From: Winogradskyella ouciana | GTDB lineage: Bacteria; Bacteroidota; Bacteroidia; Flavobacteriales; Flavobacteriaceae | Direction: 5' to 3' | Length of the DNA stretch: 64,000 nucleotides | NCBI RefSeq assembly: GCF_009709615.1 | Contig: NZ_WJYA01000005.1 | Span: forward strand, 62,001 to 126,000 | In this document: one piece after another, positions 63,093-64,000 of the stretch | Layout of the letters: each line of letters begins with the position of its first letter | Position numbering within the stretch: position 1 is the first letter of the stretch | Translations under genes and position numbers: made by a program | The notes under the pieces: generated by a model | What the model saw: only the letters and a program-made list of their open reading frames with translations | Told to the model about the DNA's origin: nothing | Databases searched by the model: none

Positions 63093-63698
63093 ATGAGAGA
63101 AAAAATAATAGACAAATCACAAGAACTCTTCTTAAACTTCGGTTTTAAGAGTGTGACAATGGATGATATAGCCAGTGAAATGGGTATTTCAAAAAAAACT
63201 ATATATGTCCATTTTCCTAATAAAACAAAGCTTGTTGAAGCAACAACATTGCACATGTTCGAAACCATATCTTATGGTATAGACTGTATTTGTGCGTTAG
63301 AAAAAAATCCCATTGAAGAAATTTTTGACATTAAGCAGTTTGTGATGGAACATTTAAAGAATGAAAAATCCTCTCCGCAATATCAGCTTCAAAAATATTA
63401 CCCTAAAATTTTTGCTGCGCTAAAATCCAAGCAATTTGAAGTGATGCAAGAATGTGTTACTGATAATTTAAAGCGCGGACTAGAACAAGGTTTATATAGA
63501 GACACTATAAATATTGATTTTATATCTAGAATCTACTTTAATGGTATGGTGACTTTAAAAGACCAAGAATTGTTTCCGCTTAAAACATTTTCAATGAACA
63601 CCTTAATGGAATATTATTTAGAATACCATTTACGAGGTATTTGTACAACAAAAGGGGTTAAAATTCTTAACCAATTTATATCAAAAAATCAATCATAA
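63093..63698 (+). CDS. TetR/AcrR-family transcriptional regulator
   Basis: A 201-residue regulator. The N-terminal helix-turn-helix is typical: IIDKSQELFLNFGFKSVTMD and IASEMGISKKTIYVHFPNK, followed by a ligand-binding helical domain. I start at ATG 63093 because the upstream promoter occupies the extended reading. The efflux-type gene begins 5 nt downstream, so the regulator is probably autoregulated with that pump operon. The inducer is unknown. Confidence 0.92.
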   Translation: MREKIIDKSQELFLNFGFKSVTMDDIASEMGISKKTIYVHFPNKTKLVEATTLHMFETISYGIDCICALEKNPIEEIFDIKQFVMEHLKNEKSSPQYQLQKYYPKIFAALKSKQFEVMQECVTDNLKRGLEQGLYRDTINIDFISRIYFNGMVTLKDQELFPLKTFSMNTLMEYYLEYHLRGICTTKGVKILNQFISKNQS

Positions 63699-63703
63699 CA
63701 TCA

Positions 63704-64000
63704 ATGAAAAAACTTTCAACCCTTCTTTTTCTAATGTGCTTCAGTGTTGTCTTTTCCCAAGACACACCTACAAGTTTTACCTTGCAAGAAGCCATAGACT
63801 ACGCATTAGAAAATAATAGACAGGCAAAGAATGCGGCTAGAGATATTGAAGCAGCAAAACAACAAAAATGGGAAACAACTGCCACAGGTTTACCACAACT
63901 AGACGCAAATATTAACTATCAAAATAATTTAAAGCAGCAAGTCTCGTTAGTTCCAGCAGAATTTTTTGGAGGGCAACCTGGTGAGTTTGCAGAAGTTATT
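63704..64000 (+). CDS. TolC-family outer-membrane efflux protein, N-terminal part
   Basis: The first 99 codons are present; the gene runs off the right edge. A signal peptide (LSTLLFLMCFSVVFSQ) is followed by the OEP start FTLQEAIDYALENNRQAKNA, a coiled-coil helix and the Thr/Gly turn ATGLPQLDANINYQ. These are hallmarks of TolC-type channel proteins. Directly behind a TetR gene, this probably opens a TolC-MFP-RND efflux operon that continues outside the window. Confidence 0.9.
   Translation, partial: MKKLSTLLFLMCFSVVFSQDTPTSFTLQEAIDYALENNRQAKNAARDIEAAKQQKWETTATGLPQLDANINYQNNLKQQVSLVPAEFFGGQPGEFAEVI

Noticed and set aside
1..64000. CRISPR arrays, insertion sequences, prophage
   Set aside because: The repeats found are short dispersed hairpins, never regularly spaced arrays, and there is no transposase, integrase, Cas or phage structural gene. 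The S74 fibre protein has a secretion signal and no phage neighbours.

Overview
The window reads as chromosomal DNA of a low-GC member of the Flavobacteriaceae (Bacteroidota). The evidence is the family content (DUF2723, DUF5686, PorT-like barrels, an ExbB/ExbD1/ExbD2 cluster, lipoprotein glycosidases, an OdhA/OdhB pair), promoters of the Bacteroidota form TTTG-N19-TAnnTTTG, the general lack of Shine-Dalgarno sites, and several families of REP-like intergenic hairpins typical of this group. I see no IS element, prophage, plasmid function or CRISPR array. Genus cannot be assigned from the sequence alone.

Layout. 1-604: tail of a universal stress protein gene, a decayed tRNA-Gln relic cut off by a REP unit, and an intact tRNA-Gln with its promoter and terminator. 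605-6341: large DUF2723 membrane protein, NodB deacetylase, a thioredoxin-fold protein lacking CxxC, and a membrane metallophosphoesterase with an internal Tat-like motif. 6377-17997: a carbohydrate locus. One arm (minus strand) encodes GH20 hexosaminidase, CutC and GH2 beta-mannosidase. The divergent arm encodes GH92 alpha-mannosidase, a VOC protein, a FucP-type sugar permease and a Tat-lipoprotein glycosylasparaginase. Together these could dismantle high-mannose N-glycans down to the GlcNAc-Asn bond. 18117-24278: response regulator, TPR histidine kinase and a long surface protein with YadA-like repeats and a C-terminal S74 chaperone. 24393-31045: aldehyde dehydrogenase, a small secreted basic protein preceded by four repeated sites, and a cyanophycin module (cphA, cphB, isoaspartyl peptidase).

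31057-37483: polA, two tiny genes (the 484 bp between polA and the threonylcarbamoyl-AMP synthase gene holds these and the polA terminator), a barrel protein and a DUF3179 lipoprotein. 37691-42015: translation genes rplM-rpsI, rpsB-tsf, pyrH-frr. 42136-49622: DUF5686 barrel, RND/MMPL transporter, asnS, rpoN and a membrane protein. 49617-54753: barrel protein, ExbD/ExbD/4-TM/ExbB, tRNA-Ser, asparaginase I and TatD. 54814-56437: retropepsin-like protease, orphan NarL-type regulator, then a 495 bp stretch that is not empty. It carries two tandem units, 155 bp apart, each made of a perfect 7-2-7 inverted repeat, a conserved promoter-like block and a hairpin terminator (two candidate small RNAs), followed by a 37-residue membrane microprotein. 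56438-64000: odhB/odhA, a barrel protein, a small protein flanked by inverted REP units, a polyprenyl synthase, a TetR regulator and the start of a TolC-type efflux gene.

The strongest candidate for something undescribed is the NarL-type regulator with its twin operator/small-RNA units at 55315-56348. Second are CutC embedded in the N-glycan locus and the four-site element upstream of the small secreted protein at 26075. Promoters, small RNAs and regulatory links are inferences from sequence pattern only.
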